A DNA stretch of 64,000 nt from positions 62,001 through 126,000 of the forward strand of contig DVFP01000026.1 of NCBI GenBank assembly GCA_018713145.1, given 5' to 3'. The stretch is from Candidatus Scybalocola faecavium (GTDB taxonomy: Bacteria > Bacillota > Clostridia > Lachnospirales > Lachnospiraceae). The notes under the pieces are model-generated. The model was not told the origin of the DNA and made no database searches. It saw only the letters and a list, made by a program, of their open reading frames with translations. Positions 25,680 through 34,144 of this stretch are shown here, one piece after another. A program made the position numbers and the translations under genes. Every line of letters begins with the position of its first letter. Positions within the stretch are counted from its first letter, which is position 1.

Positions 25680-28004
25680 TTATTTTTCCTTTTCCAACGC
25701 TTCCATAGCGGTCAGCACCTTTTCCGGCGTCATAGGAAGCTGGCGCAGGTTAATGCCCACAGCGTTGCGCAGAGCGTCCGCAATGGCCGGTGCAGGCGTA
25801 TTGACCACGATCTCACCGATGGACTTTGCACCGTATGGGCCGCTGGGCTCATAGCTGGACTCAAATTCCACCCGGATCTTACCTACATCCACACGGGAGG
25901 GGATCTTATACTGCATAAAGGAATTGGTCATCATCTTCCCCTTACTGCTGTACTGAACATCTTCATACATGGCCAGTCCGATGCCCTGGGAAATACCGCC
26001 CTCCGCCTGGACTCTTGCCAGATTAGTATTAACAACCGTACCGCAGTCCACAACACCTACATAATCAATCACTTCATACTTTCCGGTTTCCTTATCCAGC
26101 TCGATTTCTACAAAACCGGCCATCAAAGGCGGCGGTGATGTAGGGCTGGAGTAAAAGCCGGAACCATTAAGATAATTTCCCAGATAACTTCCTGCACAAT
26201 GAACGGCAATGTCATGAATAGAAACCGATCTTCCCCCGGACACTTCAATAACCTTAGTTCCGTCAAAATAAAACATTTTAGGATTAAACTGTTCAAAGGC
26301 CATATGATATTTTTCCGGATCAAGCATTTTGGCACCTGCAAAAATAATCTTGTTTTTCAGATCACAGGCCGCATTATATACAGCCATTCCTGTCACATAA
26401 GTCGTAGATGACGCATAGGAACCGGGATCAAAAGGTGAAATATCCGTATCCACCTGGGCAATGATAAACTGATCCATATCTGCCAGAAGCGTTTCCGCCG
26501 CGATCTGGGTCAGTATCGTATCGCATCCGGTCCCCATATCTGTGGCGCCGATCTTTAAGGTATAAGAGCCGTCATCATTCAGCTTGATCTCCGCCCCGGC
26601 TGTATCCACCTTGGAGATTCCGGAACCCTGCATGGCAATAGCCATGCCTACAGCTCGCACCTTTGTGTCACTGATCTGTGTCCTGGGATATTTTTCATCC
26701 CAGCCGATCATTTTCTTGCCCCGGTAAATGCACCGGTCCAGGGCAGAACTGGTCAGCGGCTCATTGTAATAGGCAGGCATGATCTCTCCAAAGCGCACCA
26801 TATTCTTTTCCCGCAAAAGGGTGGGATCCATCTTTAACTTAATAGCCAGTTCATTGACTGCAGATTCCAGGGCAAACAACCCCTGGGTGGCTCCGTATCC
26901 TCTAAACGCTGCCGCAGGCATAGTATTCGTATAAACCCCTGTGTAATTAAACCGGAAGGCCTTCGCCTGATTATACAGAGGTATGGATTTATGGCCGCTT
27001 AATCCTATAGTGGTGGTGCCATGCTCCCCGTAAGCGCCCTGGTTGGACAGTGTCGTCAGTTCAATGGCACGGATGCTTCCGTCTGCATCGGCTCCCACTT
27101 TTGCCCGGATGCACATTTGGTGGCGGCTGTTGGAAGCCATAAAAGTCTCCTTCCGGGTATAGACCATTTTTGCCGGCCGTCCGGTTTTTAAGGTAACAAT
27201 CGCCGGATAAAAATCAGAGACCACCGTCTGCTTTGCGCCAAATCCGCCGCCGATCCTTGGCTTGATGACCCGGATCCGTGTCTGAGGGATCTGAAGGGCA
27301 CGGGACAGGATACGACGCACATGAAAAGGCACCTGGGTCGAAGAAACCACACACAGGCGGCTGTTGTGATCCAGATAGGTATAGGTGCGGAAAGTTTCCA
27401 TCATACACTGTTCCTGGGCCTGGATCTCATATTCCTGATCCACGATCACATCGCACCGGGCAAACTCCGCGTCCACATCGCCATTTTCCGAAACGCCGTT
27501 GACCACAATATTCCGCTTATTATCCTGGCCCTGAAAATCATAATGATTAAAATAATCATCATAATTATGGACGATTACCGGATTGTCTACAGCCTTTTTA
27601 TAATCCAGCACCGGGGTCAGCACTTCATAATCCACCTTAATCAGCTTTAAAGCCTGCTGGGCTGCTTTTTCGTTGACCGCGCCTACAAGGGCTACCTCAT
27701 CTCCCACATACCGGACATACTCATCCAGGATCAGCCGGTCATAAGAGGACATTTCCGGATAAGTCTGGCCGGCATTGGTAAAGCGGACCTTTGGCACATC
27801 CTTGTAAGTCAGAACGCACTCTACCCCTTTCACCAGAAGTGCCTTAGAGACATCAATATTCCTTATGCGGGCATAGGCGTAGGGACTGCGCAGGGCCATG
27901 ACGATCAGACATTCTTTTGGCGCAAGATCGTCTGTATACAGCGGCTTGCCTGTTACTAAGGACATGCCGTCTACCTTTCGCACCGGTCTGCTTACATATC
28001 TCAT
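25680..28004 (-). CDS. xdhA: Molybdenum hydroxylase, molybdopterin-binding subunit (xanthine dehydrogenase type)
   Basis: A 774-residue large subunit of the xanthine oxidase family. Cofactor motifs in order: GGGFGAKQ near 275, AFRGYGATQG near 380, MQGSGISKVD near 485, GATDMGTGCDTILTQIAAETL near 510, and SGPYGAKSIGE near 721-731, whose last Glu is the catalytic base. The frame is open about 86 codons further upstream, but that part overlaps the [2Fe-2S] gene in another frame; ATG 28004 makes a standard ATGA overlap. Operon partners mark it as selenium-dependent. Xanthine is the likeliest substrate, but nicotinate, purine or another N-heterocycle cannot be excluded. Confidence 0.9.
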   Translation of the reverse strand: MRYVSRPVRKVDGMSLVTGKPLYTDDLAPKECLIVMALRSPYAYARIRNIDVSKALLVKGVECVLTYKDVPKVRFTNAGQTYPEMSSYDRLILDEYVRYVGDEVALVGAVNEKAAQQALKLIKVDYEVLTPVLDYKKAVDNPVIVHNYDDYFNHYDFQGQDNKRNIVVNGVSENGDVDAEFARCDVIVDQEYEIQAQEQCMMETFRTYTYLDHNSRLCVVSSTQVPFHVRRILSRALQIPQTRIRVIKPRIGGGFGAKQTVVSDFYPAIVTLKTGRPAKMVYTRKETFMASNSRHQMCIRAKVGADADGSIRAIELTTLSNQGAYGEHGTTTIGLSGHKSIPLYNQAKAFRFNYTGVYTNTMPAAAFRGYGATQGLFALESAVNELAIKLKMDPTLLREKNMVRFGEIMPAYYNEPLTSSALDRCIYRGKKMIGWDEKYPRTQISDTKVRAVGMAIAMQGSGISKVDTAGAEIKLNDDGSYTLKIGATDMGTGCDTILTQIAAETLLADMDQFIIAQVDTDISPFDPGSYASSTTYVTGMAVYNAACDLKNKIIFAGAKMLDPEKYHMAFEQFNPKMFYFDGTKVIEVSGGRSVSIHDIAVHCAGSYLGNYLNGSGFYSSPTSPPPLMAGFVEIELDKETGKYEVIDYVGVVDCGTVVNTNLARVQAEGGISQGIGLAMYEDVQYSSKGKMMTNSFMQYKIPSRVDVGKIRVEFESSYEPSGPYGAKSIGEIVVNTPAPAIADALRNAVGINLRQLPMTPEKVLTAMEALEKEK

Positions 28005-28453
28005 CCTTCCACCCCCATATATTTTTTTACCGCCCGCAGCTGGCTCATATAGCCGGTGCAGCGGCACAGATTTCCTGCCAGATAATGTAAAATATCTTCC
28101 TCTGTAGGATTTTTCAGTTCCTTTTTCATAGCAATAATGTTCATGATCAGGCCCGGACTGCAATAGCCGCACTGATCCGCGCCTTCGTCTACAAGAAGGG
28201 AACCGATGATCTTTGCCTCTTCCTGAAGCCCTTCCAGAGTAGTCACATTCCTGTTGTTGCACCGCATAGCCGGTACAGTACAGGAAAGCACCGGCTTTTC
28301 ATCCAGCCATACTGTACACAGGCCGCAGTTGGTTGTATCGCATCCGCACTTTACACTTTTATAGCCTGCATCCCGCAAAACTTTTAACAGCATGTCATCG
28401 GGAGCACAGTGGATCTTTCGTTTCTCCCCATTAATATTGATATGGATCAGCAT
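28001..28453 (-). CDS. xdhC: Molybdenum hydroxylase, [2Fe-2S] subunit
   Basis: A 150-residue electron-transfer subunit with two [2Fe-2S] clusters. The plant-ferredoxin-like domain has CGCDTTNCGLCTVW with a further Cys in VLSC, and the helical domain CGYCSPG and CRCTGY. It carries electrons from the molybdenum site to the FAD subunit. It overlaps the FAD gene by 7 bases and the large-subunit gene by 4. Confidence 0.95.
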   Translation of the reverse strand: MLIHININGEKRKIHCAPDDMLLKVLRDAGYKSVKCGCDTTNCGLCTVWLDEKPVLSCTVPAMRCNNRNVTTLEGLQEEAKIIGSLLVDEGADQCGYCSPGLIMNIIAMKKELKNPTEEDILHYLAGNLCRCTGYMSQLRAVKKYMGVEG

Positions 28454-29265
28454 CCTTCCACCTCCCTGACTGCACGTTTTAAAAGGACTTTAGCGATCTT
28501 GGCCCGGTAAAGGCTGCCGGCCCGCATATTGGAACCAAAGGAAATTTCCTCTGTCAGGATCCTTCCCGCTTTTTCACAGATCTCATCTGCGGTTTCCAAA
28601 GAGACGTTTTCCCCGCCCAGGGCTTTTGATAAATAATTCCCGGTTTCAGGAGCCATCACTGCCTTTTGAGGCCGTGCCCCTACAGCAATACGGTAGCTGC
28701 CGCCTTCCTTTGCCGCTGCCAGATTAACAATGGGAAAATCCGCCTGGGCATTTCGAAACATTTGTGTGCTTGCCTTGACCGGCGCTTTTTTTATCACGAT
28801 CTTTTCAAGAATATCTTTTTTATAGGGCATGTTCATAAACTCTGCCAAAGCTACCGGGCCGTCTTTATAAAGGACCACACAAGTATCCAACACCATAAGC
28901 GGCGTAAGGAAATCGGAAAATCCAAATCGGGAATACACCGATCCGCCTACAGTAACGCTGTTGCGGAACTGAACGCCAATGATAGGTTCCACGCACCGGC
29001 TTAAAATACCGCTGAAATTTTCCTTAAGCACCGGACTTGTCTCCACCGTGCGGTAGGATGTCATGGCTCCGATCTCAATGGCATCCTCTGTCTCCCGGAT
29101 ATAATCCAGTCCGGCCTGGGACAGATCCACAGCAGTATTGATCCTTTTTTCTCCCATACGCAGCCATGCGCAGCCGGCTATAATATGGTTGGTCTTACGG
29201 GCCATAAGGACTTCATAGGCTTCCTCTAAGCTTTGAGGCATTGCGTAATCTTTTGCAGTAAACAT
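28447..29265 (-). CDS. xdhB: Molybdenum hydroxylase, FAD-binding subunit
   Basis: A 272-residue subunit of the CoxM/XdhB type. It has the AGCAWLR segment near residue 30 and the FAD pyrophosphate-binding region VQFRNSVTVGGSVYSRFGFSD near 100, then a CO-dehydrogenase-flavoprotein-type C-terminal domain. It passes electrons to NAD or another acceptor. It is the first hydroxylase gene, 24 bases after the Mrp gene. Confidence 0.93.
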   Translation of the reverse strand: MFTAKDYAMPQSLEEAYEVLMARKTNHIIAGCAWLRMGEKRINTAVDLSQAGLDYIRETEDAIEIGAMTSYRTVETSPVLKENFSGILSRCVEPIIGVQFRNSVTVGGSVYSRFGFSDFLTPLMVLDTCVVLYKDGPVALAEFMNMPYKKDILEKIVIKKAPVKASTQMFRNAQADFPIVNLAAAKEGGSYRIAVGARPQKAVMAPETGNYLSKALGGENVSLETADEICEKAGRILTEEISFGSNMRAGSLYRAKIAKVLLKRAVREVEGC

Positions 29266-29289
29266 TCCACTCCTCCTTTTTTGACGGTC

Positions 29290-30114
29290 TTACCGGATCG
29301 TCTCAATATAGCGGATCATATCATCCAGGTAGCTGTGGGAAAATTCTTCAATGGCTCCCTGGTCGCAAAGCTGAGCGATCTTGGGCTCAATAGGAAGGGA
29401 TGCGTAGGAGGGAATATCCAGCATTTTTGCCATTTCCTCTCCTTTGCCTTCTCCATAAATATAAATCTTTCTTCCGCAGTCCGGACAGAGGAGATAGCTC
29501 ATGTTCTGTACCAGACCTACTACAGGAATATTCATCTGTTTTGCCATATTGTAGGCTTTCTTTACGATCATCTCCACAAGCTCCTGGGGACTTGTCACAA
29601 TAACGATTCCGCTTACAGGCAGGGACTGGAAAACCGTAAGAGGCACATCGCCGGTTCCGGGAGGCATATCCACAAGAAGATAATCCAGTTCGCCCCAGAC
29701 AACCTCATTCCAGAACTGCTTAACCACGCCGGCCAGCACCGGACCTCTCCAGATTACCGGTGTTTCCTCGTCATCCAGCATCATATTAATAGAAATGATC
29801 TTAATGCCTCCAGGTGTTGTTGCCGGAAGGATTCCCTGATCATTTCCCAGGGCCTGCTCATGGATACCAAACATTTTAGGAATGGAAGGGCCGGTAATAT
29901 CCGCATCCAGGATGCCTACCTTGTAACCTTTTTTGCTCAGGAGCACAGCCAGCTCACTGGTCACCAGAGATTTTCCTACGCCGCCCTTGCCGCTGACAAT
30001 GCCAAGGACATGTTTTACATGGCTGAATTTATTTTCCTCAACTTTAAAACTTTCTTTTCTTGAGCTGCAGTCTGCCTGGGAGCATGAACCGCAGTTATTA
30101 TTGCAATCACTCAT
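29290..30114 (-). CDS. Mrp/NBP35-type Fe-S carrier ATPase
   Basis: A 274-residue P-loop ATPase of the Mrp/NBP35 group, which bind and transfer iron-sulfur clusters. A Cys-rich N-terminus (Cys4, Cys8, Cys11, Cys16) precedes the deviant Walker A SGKGGVGKS; DMPPGTGD is the conserved Mrp motif and CPDCG near 220 gives the C-terminal Cys pair. ATG 30114 is chosen for AAGGAG eight bases upstream. It heads the selenium/molybdenum operon, so a role in loading the [2Fe-2S] subunit is plausible. Confidence 0.92.
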   Translation of the reverse strand: MSDCNNNCGSCSQADCSSRKESFKVEENKFSHVKHVLGIVSGKGGVGKSLVTSELAVLLSKKGYKVGILDADITGPSIPKMFGIHEQALGNDQGILPATTPGGIKIISINMMLDDEETPVIWRGPVLAGVVKQFWNEVVWGELDYLLVDMPPGTGDVPLTVFQSLPVSGIVIVTSPQELVEMIVKKAYNMAKQMNIPVVGLVQNMSYLLCPDCGRKIYIYGEGKGEEMAKMLDIPSYASLPIEPKIAQLCDQGAIEEFSHSYLDDMIRYIETIR

Positions 30115-30174
30115 TGCGCTCTCTCCTTTATATATCATTATGATTATGTTTCCCAAAGCCCTGCCGGGCCAAAT

Positions 30175-31356
30175 TTACAAAGCCAGGAAGGACCGAAGAA
30201 GCACTAAAGCCCCCGGCGTCCTTTCAAACCTGCCGGCCACGGTTTCTACATGACCATTCTTTAAATTATGAATTGCCACATATTCGTGATATTCATATTC
30301 TTTCATAAATACTTCATCATAATACGTGGTGATCATCCATTCATCACCGAAAAGTCCGGCAAAGTTTCCGTACTTTCCATCATAAGCCGCCACCTGGGAC
30401 GGCTCTGTAAGGCACAAAACTTTTTTATCCTGAGCCTCCTCTTCCGGGAACCAGTAGACCTTCTTTTCTGTCAGGTCATAAAAAATGTTTCCGCCCTGAG
30501 GAATATCATAAGCCTTTAATATCTCCGGCACATAGCCGTCATCGCCGGAAAAGGTCAGCTGTACCAGTTCTTCATGCCCTTCTTTTATCTTCCGTCTGCG
30601 GAATATGATCCGGTCATTTTCAGTCTCCATAAGACGCACATAATCAAACCCCGCATCGCCCGCTCCGGTAACCCGGGTTAATCCGGCCATCCCGTCCGCC
30701 TTAACATGGGCAATAAATTCATCTACAGGAACAGTAAGGATCTCACTTCCCCCGTCCATGCTTTCATCCGGTTCATTTTTATAAAATGCTTCATAAATGA
30801 TCATAGGAACACCGCCCATAAGGCGTACCGGAATATCTTCTGTCATTGAGTCAAAATGCCGGTCTTTTATAGGATACTTTTTTCCTGTATGGATTTCATA
30901 TAAATACCGCACATTGACATACCTGCGTCCCTCGTTGGCCAGTCCAAACTTTTCCAGCACCTCCTTTTGGGCCTTAACTTCGTCTGTAATAATCATGTAA
31001 TCTTCATTCAGGGAATAAATATTAATGATTTCCCCTTCCGGGGTAATGAGAAAATCTGTCGTGTTTTCCCATGTGTTCTTATCAATCTTGCGAAGTCTTA
31101 CCCGGTAGTCCGCCAGCACGTTCACTGCATAAAAAAATCCCGGCATTTGTCCGTAGGTTTTAAATGATTCCCACAACCGGGTGTAATCCAGAGGGATCAG
31201 CCGCTGTATCTGGCGGGTTTTCAGGTTCATCTTCTCAATGGAACATATATCCTTGACTTCATTTTTCTGATCCAGTGCATAGATCATCCATTCATCGTTA
31301 AGCTCAAGCACCTCAACCTCCCGGTTAAAGGTATCAAGCAGATCAATTCGTTCCAT
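30175..31356 (-). CDS. Hypothetical cytoplasmic protein, beta-rich
   Basis: A 393-residue protein without signal peptide or membrane segment. I do not recognise it. It is rich in short beta strands and aromatic residues, with recurring patterns such as NDEWMIYALD, NEDYMIITDE and DEWMITTYYDE, which suggest a repeated beta-sheet or propeller-like fold. ATG 31356 has AAGGAG eight bases upstream. It ends 60 bases before the Mrp start on the same strand, so it could be the first gene of the selenium/molybdenum operon or a separate unit. Its leader is long and GC-rich. Confidence 0.7.
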   Translation of the reverse strand: MERIDLLDTFNREVEVLELNDEWMIYALDQKNEVKDICSIEKMNLKTRQIQRLIPLDYTRLWESFKTYGQMPGFFYAVNVLADYRVRLRKIDKNTWENTTDFLITPEGEIINIYSLNEDYMIITDEVKAQKEVLEKFGLANEGRRYVNVRYLYEIHTGKKYPIKDRHFDSMTEDIPVRLMGGVPMIIYEAFYKNEPDESMDGGSEILTVPVDEFIAHVKADGMAGLTRVTGAGDAGFDYVRLMETENDRIIFRRRKIKEGHEELVQLTFSGDDGYVPEILKAYDIPQGGNIFYDLTEKKVYWFPEEEAQDKKVLCLTEPSQVAAYDGKYGNFAGLFGDEWMITTYYDEVFMKEYEYHEYVAIHNLKNGHVETVAGRFERTPGALVLLRSFLAL

Positions 31357-31521
31357 CACATCTTCTCCTTGTTATGTTCTTTTCCAGCCGCAGCCGGACA
31401 GGATCCGCGCTGCCGCCTTCTGCGCGATACGCCCGGCAAGGAACTGCCGGTTTACACAAGCAGATATTTGCCGGGCGGCGGCCTATATTTTTATTATACA
31501 ATAAGTGACAGGAAATTTCAG
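31357..31521 (-). promoter_or_regulatory. Promoter and structured GC-rich leader of the hypothetical gene
   Basis: On the minus strand CTGAAA (31516-31521), 17 bases, TATAAT (31493-31498). The resulting leader of about 130 bases is far more GC-rich than its surroundings and can fold: TTGCCGGGC/GCCCGGCAA (31468-31476/31431-31439) encloses a competing CCGGCA/TGCCGG pairing, followed by a CGCGC/GCGCG stem. No terminator T-run is seen. It may be a cis-regulatory RNA. Confidence 0.5.
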
Positions 31522-31684
31522 CATATTTGTACATAGATTTTTGCATATTTGTCAGTCCACCCCCGGTATTTGCCAATTATTGTAACAACTCTGAAACAAC
31601 TTTCTGCTAAAATAGTAAACATAAATCTATTACCGTCCAGTAAGCGAAACGTTTTCATAAATTCCAGCAGAGAGGTAAGTTTCC
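31522..31684 (+). promoter_or_regulatory. Upstream region of the amidase gene
   Basis: An extended -10, TGCTAAAAT (TAAAAT at 31608-31613), lies about 70 bases before the amidase start, without a clear -35. AACAACT occurs twice just upstream. GAGAGG before the GTG start at 31685 is the ribosome binding site. Confidence 0.35.
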
Positions 31685-32497
31685 GTGTCTATACAAAAAA
31701 ATAACCATCCAACTTACATACCATTTTCATCAGGCACTCAAAGACCAGGGTCTTCCGGCTCATGGCCCCACCGGTCCGATCCCGGCACATCCAAAAAAGC
31801 CTCTCATTTCCGCCATAAGCTCCAAAGGAAATGGATCCGCTTTTTGGGCGTTATTACAACTACGCTGGCTGTATCCTTTGCCGGCTACGGTATTATTTCC
31901 GTGGCTGCTCCACAGCTTTTAAACCATACTTCATCTGAAGAAATCACAGTGCCCAGGGAATCCAACCTTGTTCTTGCCCCTGCCCTTGTCCAGACGCCGG
32001 ACTGGGTCACAAAAGACTTTCTCACACCCAACGAATACTCCCGGCCTCAGACGCCTTTAGTTAAAGTCAACGGCATTGTGATCCATTATGTGGGAAATCC
32101 GGGGACGACCGGCCAGAGCAACCGAAACTATTTTGAACAACTGGCCACCACTCAGGACGCTTATGCCAGCAGCCATTTTGTCATTGGCCTGGAAGGGGAA
32201 ATCATCCAGTGTATCCCTTTAAACGAAATTGCTTACTGTTCCAATGACCGAAATTCAGATACTATATCCATTGAATGTTGTCATCCGGATGCTGAAGGTC
32301 AGTTTAATTCCATGACCTATGATTCTCTTGTGCGCCTTACGGCCTGGCTGTGTGAAACTTATGATTTAGATCCGCTGACAGATGTTATCCGCCATTATGA
32401 TGTTACCGGTAAAATCTGTCCCAATTATTATGTCGAACATCCCGATGCATGGGAAGAATTCCGACGGGATGTGGCAGCCGCCATGAACGCACAGTAA
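31685..32497 (+). CDS. Membrane-anchored N-acetylmuramoyl-L-alanine amidase
   Basis: A 270-residue wall hydrolase. A Ser/Pro/basic cytoplasmic tail (1-50), one membrane segment (51-74), then an extracellular Amidase_2 (PGRP-like) domain. The zinc ligands of this family are visible as His134 (IVIHYVGN) and the His and Cys of RHYDVTGKICP. It would cut the bond between muramic acid and the stem peptide. Start is a GTG with GAGAGG nine bases upstream. It is followed by the LysM-GH18 enzyme, so the two may act together on peptidoglycan. Confidence 0.88.
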   Translation: MSIQKNNHPTYIPFSSGTQRPGSSGSWPHRSDPGTSKKASHFRHKLQRKWIRFLGVITTTLAVSFAGYGIISVAAPQLLNHTSSEEITVPRESNLVLAPALVQTPDWVTKDFLTPNEYSRPQTPLVKVNGIVIHYVGNPGTTGQSNRNYFEQLATTQDAYASSHFVIGLEGEIIQCIPLNEIAYCSNDRNSDTISIECCHPDAEGQFNSMTYDSLVRLTAWLCETYDLDPLTDVIRHYDVTGKICPNYYVEHPDAWEEFRRDVAAAMNAQ

Positions 32498-32577
32498 CTG
32501 TTGTCGGCCCGACATCTGATTCATAGCCCTCCGCTTAAGGGCATATATATACAAAAAAGCCCTAAGGACTTTTATAT

Positions 32578-33903
32578 ATGAACATCCATGTTGTTAAAGC
32601 CGGGGAAACAGCATCTGCTATTGCTGATGAATACCATATCCCCCTAAAACTTCTTTTATCCCAAAACGGACTTAAAGTCGGAGAGGACCTGGTTCAGGGC
32701 CAGGCCCTCCTGATCCTTAAGCCCGCTCTTATCCATACTGTTGCTCCCGGAGATACCTTATGCCGGATCGCCAGGCAGCATCACATTTCTTTGCGTCAGC
32801 TTTACCGGAACAATCCGGGTTTGATCCAGAAAACCTATATTTATCCCGGAGATGAACTGGTCATCCAATACGGTCCGGATCCCGGGCCTAAAATTTCAGT
32901 CTCCGGCTACGCCTATCCTTTTATTGACATTTCCACCTTTTTAGAAGCCCTTCCCTTTAACACTATATTTAATTCCTTTACGTGGGAAATCTGCCCGGAC
33001 GGCAGTCTTAAAGGGTTAAATGACCAGGCCTTAGTGGCTCTGGCCAAAAAGGAGGGCACAGCGCCCCACATGGTCCTGTCCAATCTCCGGGAACCTTTCG
33101 GCTTTGACAGCGCTATTGCCCATGATCTCCTGGGCAATCCCAGTCAATGGCCGGATTTTATCCAAAAAGTAATGGAAGCAGTTTTGACTCACGGGTATTC
33201 AGGGGTCGATCTGGATTTTGAATATGTACCCAAAGAAGACAAAGCGGCATATGCCCGTTTTGCCTCAGCTCTTTCCAGCCGCCTGCACAAGTCCGGCTGC
33301 CGGCTGACCATTGCCGTCAGCGCTAAAACAGAGGATGAGACCACCAGTCCTCTTACAGAAGGTCTTGATTATAAAGCCCTTGGAGAGGCAGCTGACGCTG
33401 TGCTTCTTATGACCTATGAGTGGGGCTATGCCGCCGGGGAACCTATGGCAGTGGCTCCCATCGGGCCGGTGACCCAGGTGGTGGAATATGCTGTGACCCG
33501 GATTCCTCCCCAAAAGCTCTTGCTCGGGATTCCCAATTACGGCTATGACTGGCCTCTGCCCTGGGTCCGGGATCAGACCAGGGCCTCTTCCGTAGGCAAT
33601 CAGGAAGCCATTAACATTGCCAGAAAGCATCATTGTGTCATTCAATTTGATCAAACAGCTCAGACGCCTTGGTTTACTTATATTCATGAAGGCCGTGAAC
33701 ATGTAGTATGGTTTGAAGATGTGCGCAGCATCCGCCAAAAACTGGAGCTGATACTAAAATACCAGCTAAAAGGCGCCGGCTACTGGAACCTGATGCGGCC
33801 TTTTACTCAAAACTGGCTTCTTTTAAACAGCCTGTTTTCTGTTCTGCCCGGATTCCCCAAAGCAGATCCCTGCGCCTCACACCTTTCGGCTTGGCCTCAC
33901 TAA
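32578..33903 (+). CDS. LysM-GH18 peptidoglycan hydrolase (SleL/YaaH-like)
   Basis: A 441-residue protein with two LysM domains (about 3-47 and 52-96) and a glycoside hydrolase 18 barrel (about 105-425). The catalytic motif GVDLDFEYV has Glu215 as acid, with Asp211 and Asp213 before it. This layout is that of SleL/YaaH, the N-acetylglucosaminidase of the spore cortex. There is no signal peptide, as in the spore-coat-associated members. The last 11 residues and the TAA stop are encoded by the first unit of the tandem repeat at 33871, so the natural C-terminus may have been replaced. Confidence 0.92.
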   Translation: MNIHVVKAGETASAIADEYHIPLKLLLSQNGLKVGEDLVQGQALLILKPALIHTVAPGDTLCRIARQHHISLRQLYRNNPGLIQKTYIYPGDELVIQYGPDPGPKISVSGYAYPFIDISTFLEALPFNTIFNSFTWEICPDGSLKGLNDQALVALAKKEGTAPHMVLSNLREPFGFDSAIAHDLLGNPSQWPDFIQKVMEAVLTHGYSGVDLDFEYVPKEDKAAYARFASALSSRLHKSGCRLTIAVSAKTEDETTSPLTEGLDYKALGEAADAVLLMTYEWGYAAGEPMAVAPIGPVTQVVEYAVTRIPPQKLLLGIPNYGYDWPLPWVRDQTRASSVGNQEAINIARKHHCVIQFDQTAQTPWFTYIHEGREHVVWFEDVRSIRQKLELILKYQLKGAGYWNLMRPFTQNWLLLNSLFSVLPGFPKADPCASHLSAWPH

Positions 33904-34090
33904 GGGTCGGGATGTGCGTTCCCACTAAGCTCAGCCTGCGCCTTCGGCTTGGCTTCACTAAGTGGTCTGGACGGGTAACATCCCTCCACTAAGCTCGGCC
34001 TGCGCCTTTCGGCTTGGCCTCACTAAGGGTCGGGATGTGCGTTCCCACTAAGCTCAGCCTGCGCCTTCGGCTTGGCTTCACTAAGTGGTC
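33871..34090. repeat. Tandem repeat of 59-66 bp, four units
   Basis: TGCGCC marks unit starts at 33871, 33937, 34001 and 34060. Each unit continues as CCTT(T)CGGCTTGGC, then YTCACTAAG, and ends in CACTAAGCTCRGCC. Units alternate in type, so an exact 86-bp copy occurs at 33882-33967 and 34005-34090 (period 123). Together with the terminator it fills the gap between the GH18 and Nudix genes. The unit ends and the stop codon of GH18 fall inside it. Confidence 0.85.
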
Positions 34091-34097
34091 ACAGCAA

Positions 34098-34130
34098 AGG
34101 GGCTGTCTCGTTTTATGGGAGACAGCCCCT
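34098..34130 (-). terminator. Terminator between GH18 and Nudix genes
   Basis: AGGGGCTGTCTC (34098-34109) pairs perfectly with GAGACAGCCCCT (34119-34130). On the minus strand TTTG follows the stem. It probably ends the Nudix gene and may serve both strands. The core GGCTGTCTC is the same as in the terminator after xpt. Confidence 0.7.
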
Positions 34131-34144
34131 GGTGCTGGTATTTG

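Noticed and set aside
25680-28262. Longer 860-residue reading of the molybdopterin subunit
   Set aside because: The first 86 codons lie in another frame of the [2Fe-2S] gene and do not look like protein; the ATGA overlap at 28004 is the real start.
30129-30156. Promoter TTGGGA-N16-TATATA just before the mrp start
   Set aside because: Transcription would begin inside or after the ribosome binding site, so it cannot give a normal leader; the match is by chance.
33871-34090. Repeat array as a CRISPR locus
   Set aside because: Units are contiguous and alternate between two fixed types; there are no variable spacers and no cas genes nearby.
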